Positions 1 through 7,855 are shown, counted from the stretch's first letter. The stretch is 35,030 nt of DNA from Bacillota bacterium (GCA_022770665.1 JALEHL010000126.1:1-35030); one strand, 5' to 3'. The notes: a model not told the origin generated them from the sequence alone. Made by a program: numbers and translations.

Positions 1-66
1 TTTTGACTCAATTTCTACACTATGAAGTTTTCAAGGTTCCTCTGCCGCATCAGCGACAGCTTATTT

Positions 67-95
67 ATATTACCACATCTCGGTAATACTGTCAA
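67..95 (-). promoter_or_regulatory. Downstream stable-RNA-type promoter (P2) firing leftward
   Basis: On the minus strand there is a perfect -35 TTGACA (plus 90-95), a 17-nt spacer and a -10 TAATAT (plus 67-72). It points out of the left edge. The next about 60 nt hold no ORF. The core GTGGTAATATAA and the following AAGCTGTC are repeated at the second promoter about 114 nt upstream. Tandem consensus promoters with an untranslated leader are typical of rRNA operons in Firmicutes. The rRNA itself would lie left of position 1 and is not visible. Confidence 0.75.
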
Positions 96-133
96 GCGCT
101 TTTTTAGATTTTTTTAAATCTTTTTTCGCGCCT

Positions 134-174
134 GCTGTCGAACCCTGCCGGACAATCCGGCTGTTTGTGACAGC
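134..174 (-). other. Hairpin in the P1 leader RNA
   Basis: Nested inverted repeats lie just downstream of P1. The outer arms are GCTGTC (134-139) and GACAGC (169-174); the inner arms are GCCGGA (147-152) and TCCGGC (156-161) with a 3-nt loop. It would form near the 5' end of the P1 transcript. It lacks the T-tract of a terminator directly after the stem. A leader-RNA processing or stabilising role is a guess. Confidence 0.5.
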
Positions 175-180
175 TTTGTT

Positions 181-209
181 ATATTACCACGTTCTCCGCT
201 TTCAGTCAA
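181..209 (-). promoter_or_regulatory. Upstream stable-RNA-type promoter (P1) firing leftward
   Basis: On the minus strand there is a -35 TTGACT (plus 204-209), a 17-nt spacer and a -10 TAATAT (plus 181-186). The -10 context and the initial transcribed AAGCTGTC match P2. The -35 starts only about 10 nt beyond the MFS stop codon, with no terminator between, so MFS transcription could run into this promoter region. Confidence 0.75.
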
Positions 210-219
210 GGGGGTTTCG

Positions 220-1371
220 TCATCTTTTGCATTTATTTTTTGATTTATAGAGTCCAGTCGCCACATACAGCACAGCTGCAACAAGGTTATATATGCTGAA
301 AAAGCCGTAAACCGCCTGTACACCAGCTATGTCCAGTATCACGCCGCCTGCCATGCTGCAGACAATCGCACTCAGACTGTTTCCAATTGCATAGTATGTA
401 GCAATCGCAACGCTGCTGTACTTCGCTTCTACCAGACGGTCGACGTATTTCACAAGTTCTACCAGCAGTATACCGTTGACCATACCCTGCATAAAAAATG
501 TTGCTAAAAGCATTCCGCAGGACGGACCTGTCGCATAAAAGCCGAACCTCGCCGCTGAAAGCACCATTGCAGCAAGAATCATGTTCTCCGAAGAAAACCT
601 CTGCACCAGTTTCGGCAGAAGCATCATAAAAGGCGCTTCACTCCCTGCCATCAGCAGAAAGGCCAGACCGATTCCGGAAAGCTCACCGCCCCCCGCCCGG
701 TACAGATATCCGAAGTATGTACTGTTGGCGATATTTGTTCCAAGGACAAAAAAAGCACAGAGCAGCAGTTTCATATACTGGCGGTGTCCCAGCAGAACAG
801 ATGCACGTATTTTTTCTCCTTCTTCCCGATAATAAGGCGGTTCCGCTTCGCGCGAAAGCAGAAAGATCACGACCAGATATACCGCGGCGTATAAATAGAA
901 TATGCTTTTCAGTGATGTTGCCGCAGCAATCTGACCGGCAGCAAACACCGCCACAGCATAACCGACTGCGCCGAAGGACCGGATCAGAGAAAAGTTTCCA
1001 TTTTTGCTCAAAACCAGAGAATCGCAGAGACCATGGACCGGTCCCTGGAAGAAATACATGCCACTGTATAGTATCGCATACAGCGCAAACGTCTGTGCAG
1101 CCGTTCCCAAAATTCCCAGCAGCCCTGCCGAAAAGCACATACCCGCGATGATCCATCGTTTATGCCTGCTGTTGGAATATACCTGTCCCCAGAACATGCC
1201 TGCAAAAATTGCCGTCGCCGTTCCCAGAGATGTAACCGTGCCGACCTGCGTTCCGCTAAACCCGATTGAGGAAAGATACTGGCTGATCAGCGGGCAGACG
1301 ATTCCCAGCGGACAGTAAATAAAAAAATACAAGACCGAAAGCCTTGCATTCTTTTTTAAATCTGAATGCAT
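220..1371 (-). CDS. MFS transporter (MFS_1-like / nucleoside-proton symporter type)
   Basis: This is a 383-residue polytopic membrane protein with about 12 hydrophobic segments. It begins with a short basic N-terminus (MHSDLKKNAR) followed at once by the first membrane helix. A hydrophilic loop rich in E, R and K near mid-protein (REAEPPYYREEGEK) separates the two six-helix halves, as in the major facilitator superfamily. The substrate cannot be read from sequence; the short-loop architecture resembles the PPP/LacY-like branch. I chose the start at 1371 because AAAGGAAG precedes it at good spacing; the open frame extends to 1449 without a better site. It reads toward the rRNA-type promoters at the left edge and has its own promoter at 1405-1433. 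Confidence 0.8.
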   Translation of the reverse strand: MHSDLKKNARLSVLYFFIYCPLGIVCPLISQYLSSIGFSGTQVGTVTSLGTATAIFAGMFWGQVYSNSRHKRWIIAGMCFSAGLLGILGTAAQTFALYAILYSGMYFFQGPVHGLCDSLVLSKNGNFSLIRSFGAVGYAVAVFAAGQIAAATSLKSIFYLYAAVYLVVIFLLSREAEPPYYREEGEKIRASVLLGHRQYMKLLLCAFFVLGTNIANSTYFGYLYRAGGGELSGIGLAFLLMAGSEAPFMMLLPKLVQRFSSENMILAAMVLSAARFGFYATGPSCGMLLATFFMQGMVNGILLVELVKYVDRLVEAKYSSVAIATYYAIGNSLSAIVCSMAGGVILDIAGVQAVYGFFSIYNLVAAVLYVATGLYKSKNKCKR

Positions 1372-1404
1372 ATTGTGTCTTCCTTTCATAGAGCCTGAAT
1401 TTAT

Positions 1405-1433
1405 AGTATAGCAAATCTTTCGGCGGTAAACAA
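1405..1433 (-). promoter_or_regulatory. Sigma-A-type promoter of the MFS gene
   Basis: On the minus strand there is a -35 TTGTTT (plus 1428-1433), 17 nt, and a -10 TATACT (plus 1405-1410), about 35 nt before the chosen MFS start. Confidence 0.55.
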
Positions 1434-1469
1434 TAGCTTTTATAAACAAAATTTCAGGAGGTATGAATC

Positions 1470-2192
1470 ATGCTGATTGTAGCCGCCAGAACACTGATTC
1501 TTTACGTTCTGGTTCTGTTTTCCATGCGGCTCATGGGAAAATCCGAACTTTCCAAAATGTCACCATTTCAGCTTGTCATTGTATTCATGATTGCAGAACT
1601 TGCTGCAATTCCCATTGATGATCCCGCAGTCTCTCTCGTAAATGGTGTCATGGCAATCTTTACCCTGATGTTTCTGCAAATTCTGATTTCCTACTTGTCG
1701 ATTAAAAGTGAGCGATTTAAAAATTTTGTTACAGGAAAGCCAAGTATTCTGATCGATAAGGGACGTCTCAATGTGAAAGAATTACGCCGTCTACGCATTA
1801 CATCTACCGATTTGATGGAACAGCTCCGGCTGGAGAACTGTCCTTCTCTTTCCGACGTTCAGTATGCAATCATGGAATCCAACGGCCAGCTGACAGTGAT
1901 TCCAAAAGCGGATTTTCAGCCGCTGAAACCGCGGGACATGAAGCTGGCCGTTTCAGAAGGAACTCTTCCTGTAATTCTGATCTCTGATGGAACATTGTAC
2001 AGCAGGAATCTGCTGCTTGTCGGCATCAGCGAAAAGGTCTTTCACAATCAGCTGGCTGCCAAAGGGCTGCAAAGCATACAGGATATCTTTTTAGCATTCT
2101 GTGACGAAGACAAAAAGATCCATATCTATCTGGAAGCAGAAAAAACCGGAAGCCGCAGAGCAGAAAGTTATGCGCAGGAGGTGATTCTATGA
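1470..2192 (+). CDS. DUF421 (YetF/YcaP-type) membrane protein
   Basis: This 240-residue protein has three hydrophobic segments within about the first 85 residues, then a soluble domain containing the family hallmarks: GKPSILIDKGRLN, the LMEQLR(L) helix, and the 'VQYAIMESNGQLTVIPK' strand region. DUF421 proteins such as B. subtilis YetF are inner-membrane proteins with a cytosolic tail of unknown biochemical role. The start at 1470 has AGGAGG 9 nt upstream. The last codons overlap the start of the DUF4363 gene by 4 nt (ATGA), implying translational coupling. This pairing is common in Firmicutes and suggests that the two act together. Confidence 0.88.
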   Translation: MLIVAARTLILYVLVLFSMRLMGKSELSKMSPFQLVIVFMIAELAAIPIDDPAVSLVNGVMAIFTLMFLQILISYLSIKSERFKNFVTGKPSILIDKGRLNVKELRRLRITSTDLMEQLRLENCPSLSDVQYAIMESNGQLTVIPKADFQPLKPRDMKLAVSEGTLPVILISDGTLYSRNLLLVGISEKVFHNQLAAKGLQSIQDIFLAFCDEDKKIHIYLEAEKTGSRRAESYAQEVIL

Positions 2193-2572
2193 AGGATCTG
2201 ATGATTGCCACACTGGCTGTTGTTCTTCTCATCAGCAGCTGGTTTCTGTTTCTTCATTATGCAGATGGACAGAGCCAGGCTTTTCGAAAGCAAATTAACG
2301 AACAGGTTCTCGAAGACATTGAAACAGGGAACTGGGCTCACGCGGAAAAGCAGTTAAAAGCACTGAGCCGGGACTGGCACAGGTTCCGGAAAGTCAGCCT
2401 TTTTTTTCTGGACACGCATGCTATTAACGATATCGACTATTCCATCGCCCGCGCGCTGATGTACACGCATGCCCGTGACGACTCCAATTCCACTGGAGAG
2501 CTGAAAGCTATGGTTGAGCAGCTTTCATTTCTGACAGATAACGAAAGTCTCTCTCTTCAGAACATTTTCTAA
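2189..2572 (+). CDS. DUF4363-family protein, partner of the DUF421 protein
   Basis: This 127-residue protein has one N-terminal membrane anchor (about residues 5-23), followed by a helical, charged domain (QINEQVLEDIETGNWAHAEKQ) that would sit outside the membrane. Length and the pattern of short TPR-like helices match DUF4363. The ATG overlaps the DUF421 stop, so it is almost certainly co-translated with it. The function is unknown. The domain pattern and position support the family call; no catalytic residues are evident. Confidence 0.78.
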   Translation: MKDLMIATLAVVLLISSWFLFLHYADGQSQAFRKQINEQVLEDIETGNWAHAEKQLKALSRDWHRFRKVSLFFLDTHAINDIDYSIARALMYTHARDDSNSTGELKAMVEQLSFLTDNESLSLQNIF

Positions 2573-2637
2573 ACGGGAAAAAGTGGGAAGCCGGCTTCGC
2601 CGATTCGATTCTTCTCGGTAGACTTTCTTGTTATTCC

Positions 2638-2661
2638 GGAAATATCGTTAACGATATTTCC
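2638..2661. repeat. Perfect 24-nt palindrome between convergent genes
   Basis: GGAAATATCGTT and its exact complement meet at 2649/2650 with no spacer. It sits between the DUF4363 stop (2572) and the rqcP terminator. A smaller perfect palindrome, GAAGCCGGCTTC, lies at 2587-2598. It could be an extra hairpin of the convergent terminator zone, or a protein site. Confidence 0.7.
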
Positions 2662-2670
2662 TACATAATA

Positions 2671-2698
2671 AAAAAGACCTTTTCAGGTCTTTTTTATT
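2671..2698. terminator. Bidirectional rho-independent terminator (DUF4363 / rqcP)
   Basis: A perfect 10-bp stem AAAAAGACCT/AGGTCTTTTT with a TTTC loop has T-runs on both strands. It overlaps the rqcP stop codon (2694-2696), so both convergent units can end here. Confidence 0.9.
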
Positions 2699-2942
2699 GG
2701 ATTATTTCATACATTGTCGCTGCGGCTTCTTTCTTACAAGATTCGCTAAGATTCAGAACTCTGGCATCGACGGAACTGCTGCCAAACTCAATATGAATGA
2801 TGTCGCCCACTTTGACTTCTGTTCCAGCCTTCGCCACCTTACCGTTAATGCTGACTCGTTCCTGATCGCAGGCTTCTTTCGCAACGGTCCGGCGCTTGAT
2901 CAGCCTAGAATTTTTTAGAAACTTATCGATCCTCATAATCAT
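2694..2942 (-). CDS. rqcP: RqcP, S4-domain ribosome quality-control factor
   Basis: This 82-residue protein is almost entirely an S4 RNA-binding domain: MRIDKFLKNSRLIKRRTVAK, then VSINGKVAKAGTEVKVGD. B. subtilis RqcP (YabO) has the same length and opening. It binds 50S subunits carrying stalled peptidyl-tRNA and helps RqcH add C-terminal alanine tails. It follows HU, MazG and the SpoVB-like gene as in the yabM-yabN-yabO order. yabP, yabQ and divIC, which usually follow, are absent; a convergent DUF421 unit is there instead. The start could be 2942 (AAAGG 5 nt upstream) or 2936, the residue aligning with other RqcPs. Confidence 0.9.
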   Translation of the reverse strand: MIMRIDKFLKNSRLIKRRTVAKEACDQERVSINGKVAKAGTEVKVGDIIHIEFGSSSVDARVLNLSESCKKEAAATMYEIIQ

Positions 2943-2970
2943 TTCTACCTTTAATGAGCTTTAAGTTTTA

Positions 2971-2996
2971 TTTTTTAAAAAAGGCAAATCTGCCTT
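2971..2996 (-). terminator. Terminator or attenuator between hup and rqcP
   Basis: On the minus strand AAGGCA GATT TGCCTT is followed by TTTT and an A/T-rich tract. It lies 28 nt after the hup stop and before rqcP, so it should cut most HU transcripts and lower rqcP expression. Confidence 0.65.
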
Positions 2997-3024
2997 AATT
3001 AACGTAGTATCAGGAGTAACTGTC

Positions 3025-3303
3025 CTATTTGTTCACGGCGTCCTTTAATGCTTTGCCAGCCTTGAAAACAGGAGCCTTGGACGCAGCAATTTCAATCACT
3101 TCTTCCGGCTGACGAGGGTTTCTTCCCTGTCTTGCCTTTCTTTCTCTGGTTTCAAAAGTACCAAATCCGATCAACTGTACTTTTTCACCTTTCACTAATG
3201 CCTCTTCGATGCTTGCTACTACAGCATTGATAGCAACTTCTGCATCTTTTTTAGTGAAATTAGTTTTTTCTGCAACAGCAGCTACTAATTCAGCCTTGTT
3301 CAT
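3025..3303 (-). CDS. hup: HU-family nucleoid DNA-binding protein
   Basis: This 92-residue protein has standard HU layout: N-terminal helices ([20 protein letters not shown]), core strand [20 protein letters not shown], then the DNA-intercalating arm and C-terminal helix [13 protein letters not shown]. The RxGRNP arm with its tip proline is intact. It forms dimers that bend and compact DNA. AAGGAGG lies 9 nt before the ATG. Placement between mazG and rqcP is known in Clostridia. A hairpin directly downstream probably ends most transcripts, giving HU higher output than its neighbours. Confidence 0.95.
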   Translation of the reverse strand: MNKAELVAAVAEKTNFTKKDAEVAINAVVASIEEALVKGEKVQLIGFGTFETRERKARQGRNPRQPEEVIEIAASKAPVFKAGKALKDAVNK

Positions 3304-3357
3304 TGATATTCCTCCTTAATGACTTCATAATTGTTCCCGGCCCTTCAGCCCGGGACC

Positions 3358-4170
3358 TCAGTCTTTCAGCTTAGACTGTTCCCATAACGCATCCATCTCG
3401 GAAAGACTCATATCCTCCAGCTGCCTGCCGCAAGCCATGGCTTCCTTTTCGATATAAGAAAATCTTCTGATGAACTTGTCCGTTGTAAAGGTCAGTGCTT
3501 CTTCCGGATCCACCTTCAGGAAACGAGCGACATTGACCACAGAGAAAAGCAGGTCTCCCAGTTCCTCCATTGTGTTCTGCCCGTCTCCCCGATTAAGCGC
3601 ATCCTCCAGTTCCGACGTTTCTTCCCTTACCTTGTCCAGTGCAGGGGTCACTTCATCCCAGTCAAATCCTGCGTCAGCTGCACGTTTCTGCACTTTTTTC
3701 GCACGGAGCAATGCAGGAAGTGCACGCGGCACATTCTCCAATCTGCTGGTCTGGTCTGTCTGTCCAGATTCCTTTACCTTGATATTTTCCCATTTTTCAA
3801 GGACTTTGTCAATAGTTTTCAGGTTTTCTTCCAAAAAAACATGCGGGTGACGGCGAATCATTTTTTCACACTCTTCATTGATCACATCACATAGATCAAA
3901 CTGTTTTTCCTCCTCCGCCAGAGTCGCGTGAAACACGACCTGAAGAAGCACATCCCCCAATTCTTCACGCAGGTTTTCCATATCTCCGCGGTTAATCGCA
4001 TCAACTGTCTCATAAGACTCTTCCAGAAGGCAGGTCCTCAGGGATGTATGATCCTGTTCCCGATCCCATGGACACTCTTTTCGCAGAATTCGGATGATGG
4101 AAACCAGACGGTCGATCGCCTCTGACTGTGTTTCCCCCGTTTTTTCTATCAATTTGTATTGCTCTTTCAT
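3358..4170 (-). CDS. mazG: MazG nucleoside triphosphate pyrophosphohydrolase
   Basis: This 270-residue protein has tandem MazG domains. The first contains CPWDREQDH, EESYETVDAI and LREELGDVLLQVVFHA; the second contains FDWDEVTPALDKVREETSELEDAL and MEELGDLLFSVVNVARF. The paired ExxE...ExxD acidic motifs that bind Mg2+ are present in both halves. The family hydrolyses NTPs and dNTPs to NMP plus pyrophosphate, clearing non-canonical nucleotides. B. subtilis YabN has an extra N-terminal methylase-like domain; this one does not, and its length fits the E. coli MazG type. AAGGAG precedes the ATG. It lies 48 nt behind the SpoVB-like gene, in the same operon. Confidence 0.93.
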   Translation of the reverse strand: MKEQYKLIEKTGETQSEAIDRLVSIIRILRKECPWDREQDHTSLRTCLLEESYETVDAINRGDMENLREELGDVLLQVVFHATLAEEEKQFDLCDVINEECEKMIRRHPHVFLEENLKTIDKVLEKWENIKVKESGQTDQTSRLENVPRALPALLRAKKVQKRAADAGFDWDEVTPALDKVREETSELEDALNRGDGQNTMEELGDLLFSVVNVARFLKVDPEEALTFTTDKFIRRFSYIEKEAMACGRQLEDMSLSEMDALWEQSKLKD

Positions 4171-4218
4171 CTTTTCTTTTCTCCTTCGTTTTTCATCAGA
4201 ACAGCAGCCAGAACCGCT

Positions 4219-5823
4219 TCAGCGCAGGAACCTGCCCAGGAGCCGAACCAGCTTGTCACCTTTCGGAAGGCGTTCCACTTCTTCTCTGGAAATTCCTTTC
4301 AGCAGAAGGATGAGTGCGAAATAAATCACAACAGCAATGGCAATGGACAGCAGTGCAGATATTCCGTTGCTGTCAGTCATCATGTACAGCAGCTTATAGC
4401 TGGCCACCGCTCCCAGCCCCATCAGAACCGACGCAGCGCCCGGTATCAGGTATGTGCTCCGCATGTCAAATCTGGTGCCGGTATATTTCTTTACAGCCCG
4501 GAGATCCAGTATCATCGCGATGACATATGCCGCAATCGTACCAATCGGCGCCCCTTTTACGTTGATTGCCGGTATACCTACGCAGATCCATGTCACAGCA
4601 AATTTGAAGACCGCTCCGATCGCGAGATTCCATACAGGAACGCTCTGCTTCCCGACGCCCTGCAGCGCCCCGGTCAAAGTCTGAACTGAAGCCAGAAAAA
4701 TCACGCTGATCGACATGACCATCAGGGTAGGCGCAGAAGCAATCGCTTCTGCCGGACGACTGGAAAACAGCAGAAGCAGGATTGGCTCCGCCAGGGCAAA
4801 CATACCTACCGCACACGGGAACCCCACAATCATAGTCAGTCGAAGGCCCATTTTCACATTATCCTGCAGTTCCCTTCTGTCACTGCGGAGAAATGCACCG
4901 GAAATAGCCGGTACCAGACTGACAGCGACCGCCTGCGTAAAGATCTGCGGCAGACCGATCAGAGAAGAGCAGTAGCCGGATAACTGCCCATACAGGCTCT
5001 TTGCCTGTTCATGAGTCCACCCGGTTGCCTCCAGGCGCCCCATCACTACGGTGGAATCAATCGCATTCATAATCGGCATGATGGATGCACCCAGCGTAAT
5101 AGGGATCGCAATCATCAGCACTTTTCGCAGGATTTCCTTCGTTTCTTCATACTCATTTTCACCCCGGCGAATCTTCGCATGGATTGCTTTCCGGTTCAGC
5201 AAATAAATCAGAGCGATCACAACCATCGAAGCAAAAGAACCGGCAGAAGCACCGAAAGTTGCCCCGGCAGCAGCCTGCGGAAGTCCTACCGTCAGAAAAC
5301 TGAAGGCCAGAGTCAGGCCCACTGCCGCACGTACCGTCTGTTCCGTAAGTTCAGACACCGCCGTCGGGTTCATATTCTGCCTTCCCTGAAAATACCCGCG
5401 AAAAGCCGACAGAATCGGAACAAACAGGAGTGCCAGAGAGATGGCGCGGATGGATGATGCCGCTTCTGGATTATTCTGCACAGTTCCGGCGATAAAATCC
5501 GCACCGAAGTAGCAGAGTAAAAAAGATAATGCCCCCAGTGCGGCCAATAGCCCCAGGGAAACCTTAAAAACTTTATGCGCACCTCCATAATTGCGGACCG
5601 TAATGCGTTCTGCAACCATCTTGGAGATTGCCACAGGGATCCCCGCTGTAGAGATCGTCAGAAATAGTGAATAAATCGGATAAGCACACCCGTAATAGGA
5701 CATGCCTTCCTCCCCGATCCAGTTTGTCAGAGGGATGCGAAACACCGCCCCGATAATTTTCACGACCACGCCGGCGATGCCCAGGATCGCTGCCCCCTTC
5801 AGGAATTTATTATCTTTTGACAT
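4219..5823 (-). CDS. SpoVB/YabM-type MOP flippase (polysaccharide biosynthesis protein)
   Basis: This 534-residue protein carries about 14 hydrophobic helices, as in the MVIM/MATE-like MOP exporter superfamily. The N-terminus FLKGAAILGIAGVVVKIIGA and the FRGYFQGRQNMNPTAVSELTEQ segment are signatures of the SpoVB/MurJ-like group that flips lipid-linked wall precursors. The position directly before mazG, HU and rqcP matches B. subtilis yabM. Either sporulation-cortex or general cell-wall use is possible; sequence alone cannot decide, so no symbol is given. GAGGG lies 7 nt before the ATG. The gap to the amidohydrolase stop is only 47 nt, and I see no terminator in it. Confidence 0.88.
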   Translation of the reverse strand: MSKDNKFLKGAAILGIAGVVVKIIGAVFRIPLTNWIGEEGMSYYGCAYPIYSLFLTISTAGIPVAISKMVAERITVRNYGGAHKVFKVSLGLLAALGALSFLLCYFGADFIAGTVQNNPEAASSIRAISLALLFVPILSAFRGYFQGRQNMNPTAVSELTEQTVRAAVGLTLAFSFLTVGLPQAAAGATFGASAGSFASMVVIALIYLLNRKAIHAKIRRGENEYEETKEILRKVLMIAIPITLGASIMPIMNAIDSTVVMGRLEATGWTHEQAKSLYGQLSGYCSSLIGLPQIFTQAVAVSLVPAISGAFLRSDRRELQDNVKMGLRLTMIVGFPCAVGMFALAEPILLLLFSSRPAEAIASAPTLMVMSISVIFLASVQTLTGALQGVGKQSVPVWNLAIGAVFKFAVTWICVGIPAINVKGAPIGTIAAYVIAMILDLRAVKKYTGTRFDMRSTYLIPGAASVLMGLGAVASYKLLYMMTDSNGISALLSIAIAVVIYFALILLLKGISREEVERLPKGDKLVRLLGRFLR

Positions 5824-5870
5824 AGAATGCCCTCACATTTCAATTTCAGTTTTCTGTGTTACCATGAGTT

Positions 5871-7160
5871 CTAAAGTGCGTGAAGAATCGTTTCTGTTTC
5901 TTTCTGCACTTCGAAAAGAGTCCTCTCCAGATCAATCGTCATGTATTCTCCGTCACGATAAAGCACTTTTCCGTCAGCCATCGTTAATACTATATCACTG
6001 CCGGATGCGGAATATACTAAATTGTTGACCATATTATGCACCGGATGCATGTTCGGCTGGTCAATATCCAGCACAATCAGATCCGCACGGCATCCTTCTG
6101 CAATTCTGCCGCAGTCAGACCGTCCCTGGCTCTCCGCACCATTGATTGTCGCGGCCCGCAGGGTATCTGCCGGCGTCACAGCAGTCGGATCATGATAATA
6201 CATTTTCGATGCGGTTGCAAACACTTTCATTTCTTCAAAGAAATTCAGGCTGTTATTGCTGGCCACACTGTCTGTTCCAATTGCAACCCGGATGCCCCGG
6301 CGAAGCAGCTCCGGCACATTGCAGACACCGCTGGCAAGTTTCAGATTGCTGATCGGGTTCGATGCCACTGTCACACCTTTTTCTTTCAGGATGTCAAAAT
6401 CTTCCGGCTCCACCCATACACAATGTGCTGCGGTAGTTGGCGTGTCAAAAGCGCCAAGGCTGTTGAAATACTGTACAGGAGTCATGCCGTTATGGCGTTT
6501 TTTGCATTCCTCATGTTCCAGCTCGGTCTCTGAGATATGAATGTGCATGTTCGCCTGCTTTTCTTTTGCATATCCTGCAACAGCACGCACACCGGCTTCA
6601 TTGGAGGTATATTCGGCATGGATGCTCATGTCCATTCTGATTCTTCCGTCCTCCGTATTATGGTATGCTTCATAGGTCCGCTGCATTTCCTGTACAGAAG
6701 GAAGATTCCATACATCATTATTATCAAAATTCGTGATGGCACGGGAGATGTTTGCTTTGGCACCGCTGTCCGCGACCGCCCGGACCATATCATCGATAAA
6801 ATAATACATATCACTGGAAGACACAATGCCGAACCGGATCGACTCTGCCATGGCAAGGGTCGTGCCCCAGTATACCGCCCGGCTGTTCAGTTTGTCCTCA
6901 AACGGGAAAATCCGTTTCTTCAGCCAGTCCTGCAGGACCATATTTTCTCCGTATCCACGCATCAGAGTCATTGGAGAATGTGCGTGGGCATTGTAAAATG
7001 CCGGCATCAGCAGTTTGCCTTTTCCCTCATAGATTTCCCCTTTATATTCTTCCGGTGCACTGTCCGCGACAGAGCTGATGATTCCGTCCTTCACCAGCAC
7101 ATAGCGTCCCTCTTCTATTTCAAAATTTTCATTGAGAACTGTAATATTTTTGAAAAGCAT
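5871..7160 (-). CDS. Amidohydrolase of the MtaD/SsnA/TrzA deaminase group
   Basis: This 429-residue metal-dependent hydrolase keeps the full family metal set: HAHSP after the first beta-sheet (about residues 61-65), HIHISETE, the AAHCVW histidine, and the catalytic GTDSVASNN aspartate. The layout (small beta-sandwich ends around a TIM barrel) and GTDS.ASNN motif match deaminases acting on S-adenosylhomocysteine, methylthioadenosine or guanine-like rings. The exact substrate is not readable. The start is at 7160 because AGGAGG lies 6 nt upstream; a longer frame to 7298 has no ribosome site and would cross the promoter. It leads the leftward spoVB-mazG-hup-rqcP run. Confidence 0.87.
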   Translation of the reverse strand: MLFKNITVLNENFEIEEGRYVLVKDGIISSVADSAPEEYKGEIYEGKGKLLMPAFYNAHAHSPMTLMRGYGENMVLQDWLKKRIFPFEDKLNSRAVYWGTTLAMAESIRFGIVSSSDMYYFIDDMVRAVADSGAKANISRAITNFDNNDVWNLPSVQEMQRTYEAYHNTEDGRIRMDMSIHAEYTSNEAGVRAVAGYAKEKQANMHIHISETELEHEECKKRHNGMTPVQYFNSLGAFDTPTTAAHCVWVEPEDFDILKEKGVTVASNPISNLKLASGVCNVPELLRRGIRVAIGTDSVASNNSLNFFEEMKVFATASKMYYHDPTAVTPADTLRAATINGAESQGRSDCGRIAEGCRADLIVLDIDQPNMHPVHNMVNNLVYSASGSDIVLTMADGKVLYRDGEYMTIDLERTLFEVQKETETILHAL

Positions 7161-7214
7161 ACAAACCTCCTGACCATGTATTTTGCGAAGTATTCTGAAG
7201 TGTTCTAATGTTAT

Positions 7215-7244
7215 AGTATACCACAGAATTGTATCCATTTCCAA
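7215..7244 (-). promoter_or_regulatory. Sigma-A-type promoter of the amidohydrolase gene
   Basis: On the minus strand there is a -35 TTGGAA (plus 7239-7244), an 18-nt spacer and an extended -10 TGG-TATACT (plus 7215-7220), about 55 nt before the start codon. Confidence 0.6.
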
Positions 7245-7299
7245 GTGAAACTGTGATGAATTTCTCTGAAATATCCGTGGAAATGAAGCCCGATTCAAT

Positions 7300-7328
7300 G
7301 CATAAAATTTCCCCTGTTACAAATAATA
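7300..7328 (+). promoter_or_regulatory. Candidate sigma-G promoter of spoVT
   Basis: GCATA (7300-7304) fits the forespore sigma-G -35 (GHATR) exactly. After 17 nt, AATAATA (7322-7328) fits the -10 (CATNHTA) with one mismatch. spoVT is a sigma-G gene in B. subtilis. The site lies 30 nt before the ATG. No comparably good vegetative promoter was seen here. Confidence 0.5.
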
Positions 7329-7358
7329 GGTGTACCAACAATTACGGAGGAAAGAAGC

Positions 7359-7850
7359 ATGAAAGCAACAGGAATTGTCAGAAGAATCGACGATCTCGGA
7401 AGAGTGGTGGTCCCGAAGGAAATCCGCCGCGTTCTGCGGATCCGGGAAGGCGACCCGCTGGAAATTTATACCGGGAATTCCGGCGAGGTTATCCTGAAAA
7501 AATATTCTCCCATCAGCGAGCTTGGCCAGTTTGCAGGGGAGTATGCCGAAACAGCCGCGCAAGTGCTGGGAGGCACCGTGATCGTTTCCGATACGGATCA
7601 TGTTATTGCTGCATCGGGACCTTCCAGAAAAGAGTATACAGAAAGGAAGGTGGACAGTGACCTGGACAGAATTATTCAAAGCAAGAACCGCTACTTAAAT
7701 GATACCCGTATCGTGGTCCCCATTATTTCCCAGGGCGACCCGATCGGTTCCATTACTATCTTGCCGAAAGGGAATAAGCCGCTGGGTGATTCTGAACTGA
7801 AAGCCGCAGAAATCGGTGCCTGCTTCCTGGCCCGCCAGATGGAAAGCTAA
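7359..7850 (+). CDS. spoVT: Stage V sporulation protein T, AbrB-type regulator
   Basis: This 163-residue protein has the swapped-hairpin AbrB DNA-binding domain at residues 1-50 (MKATGIVRRIDDLGRVVVPK, IRR, LRIREGDPLEIY) and a C-terminal GAF-like domain (about 60-160). SpoVT is a tetrameric late-forespore regulator that tunes sigma-G genes; the B. subtilis protein is 178 residues. CGGAGGAAAG lies 6 nt before the ATG. It is the only plus-strand gene in its neighbourhood and keeps its usual location near mfd and the yabM-type gene. Presence of an intact spoVT implies the lineage sporulates or did recently. Confidence 0.95.
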   Translation: MKATGIVRRIDDLGRVVVPKEIRRVLRIREGDPLEIYTGNSGEVILKKYSPISELGQFAGEYAETAAQVLGGTVIVSDTDHVIAASGPSRKEYTERKVDSDLDRIIQSKNRYLNDTRIVVPIISQGDPIGSITILPKGNKPLGDSELKAAEIGACFLARQMES

Positions 7851-7855
7851 CGGAA

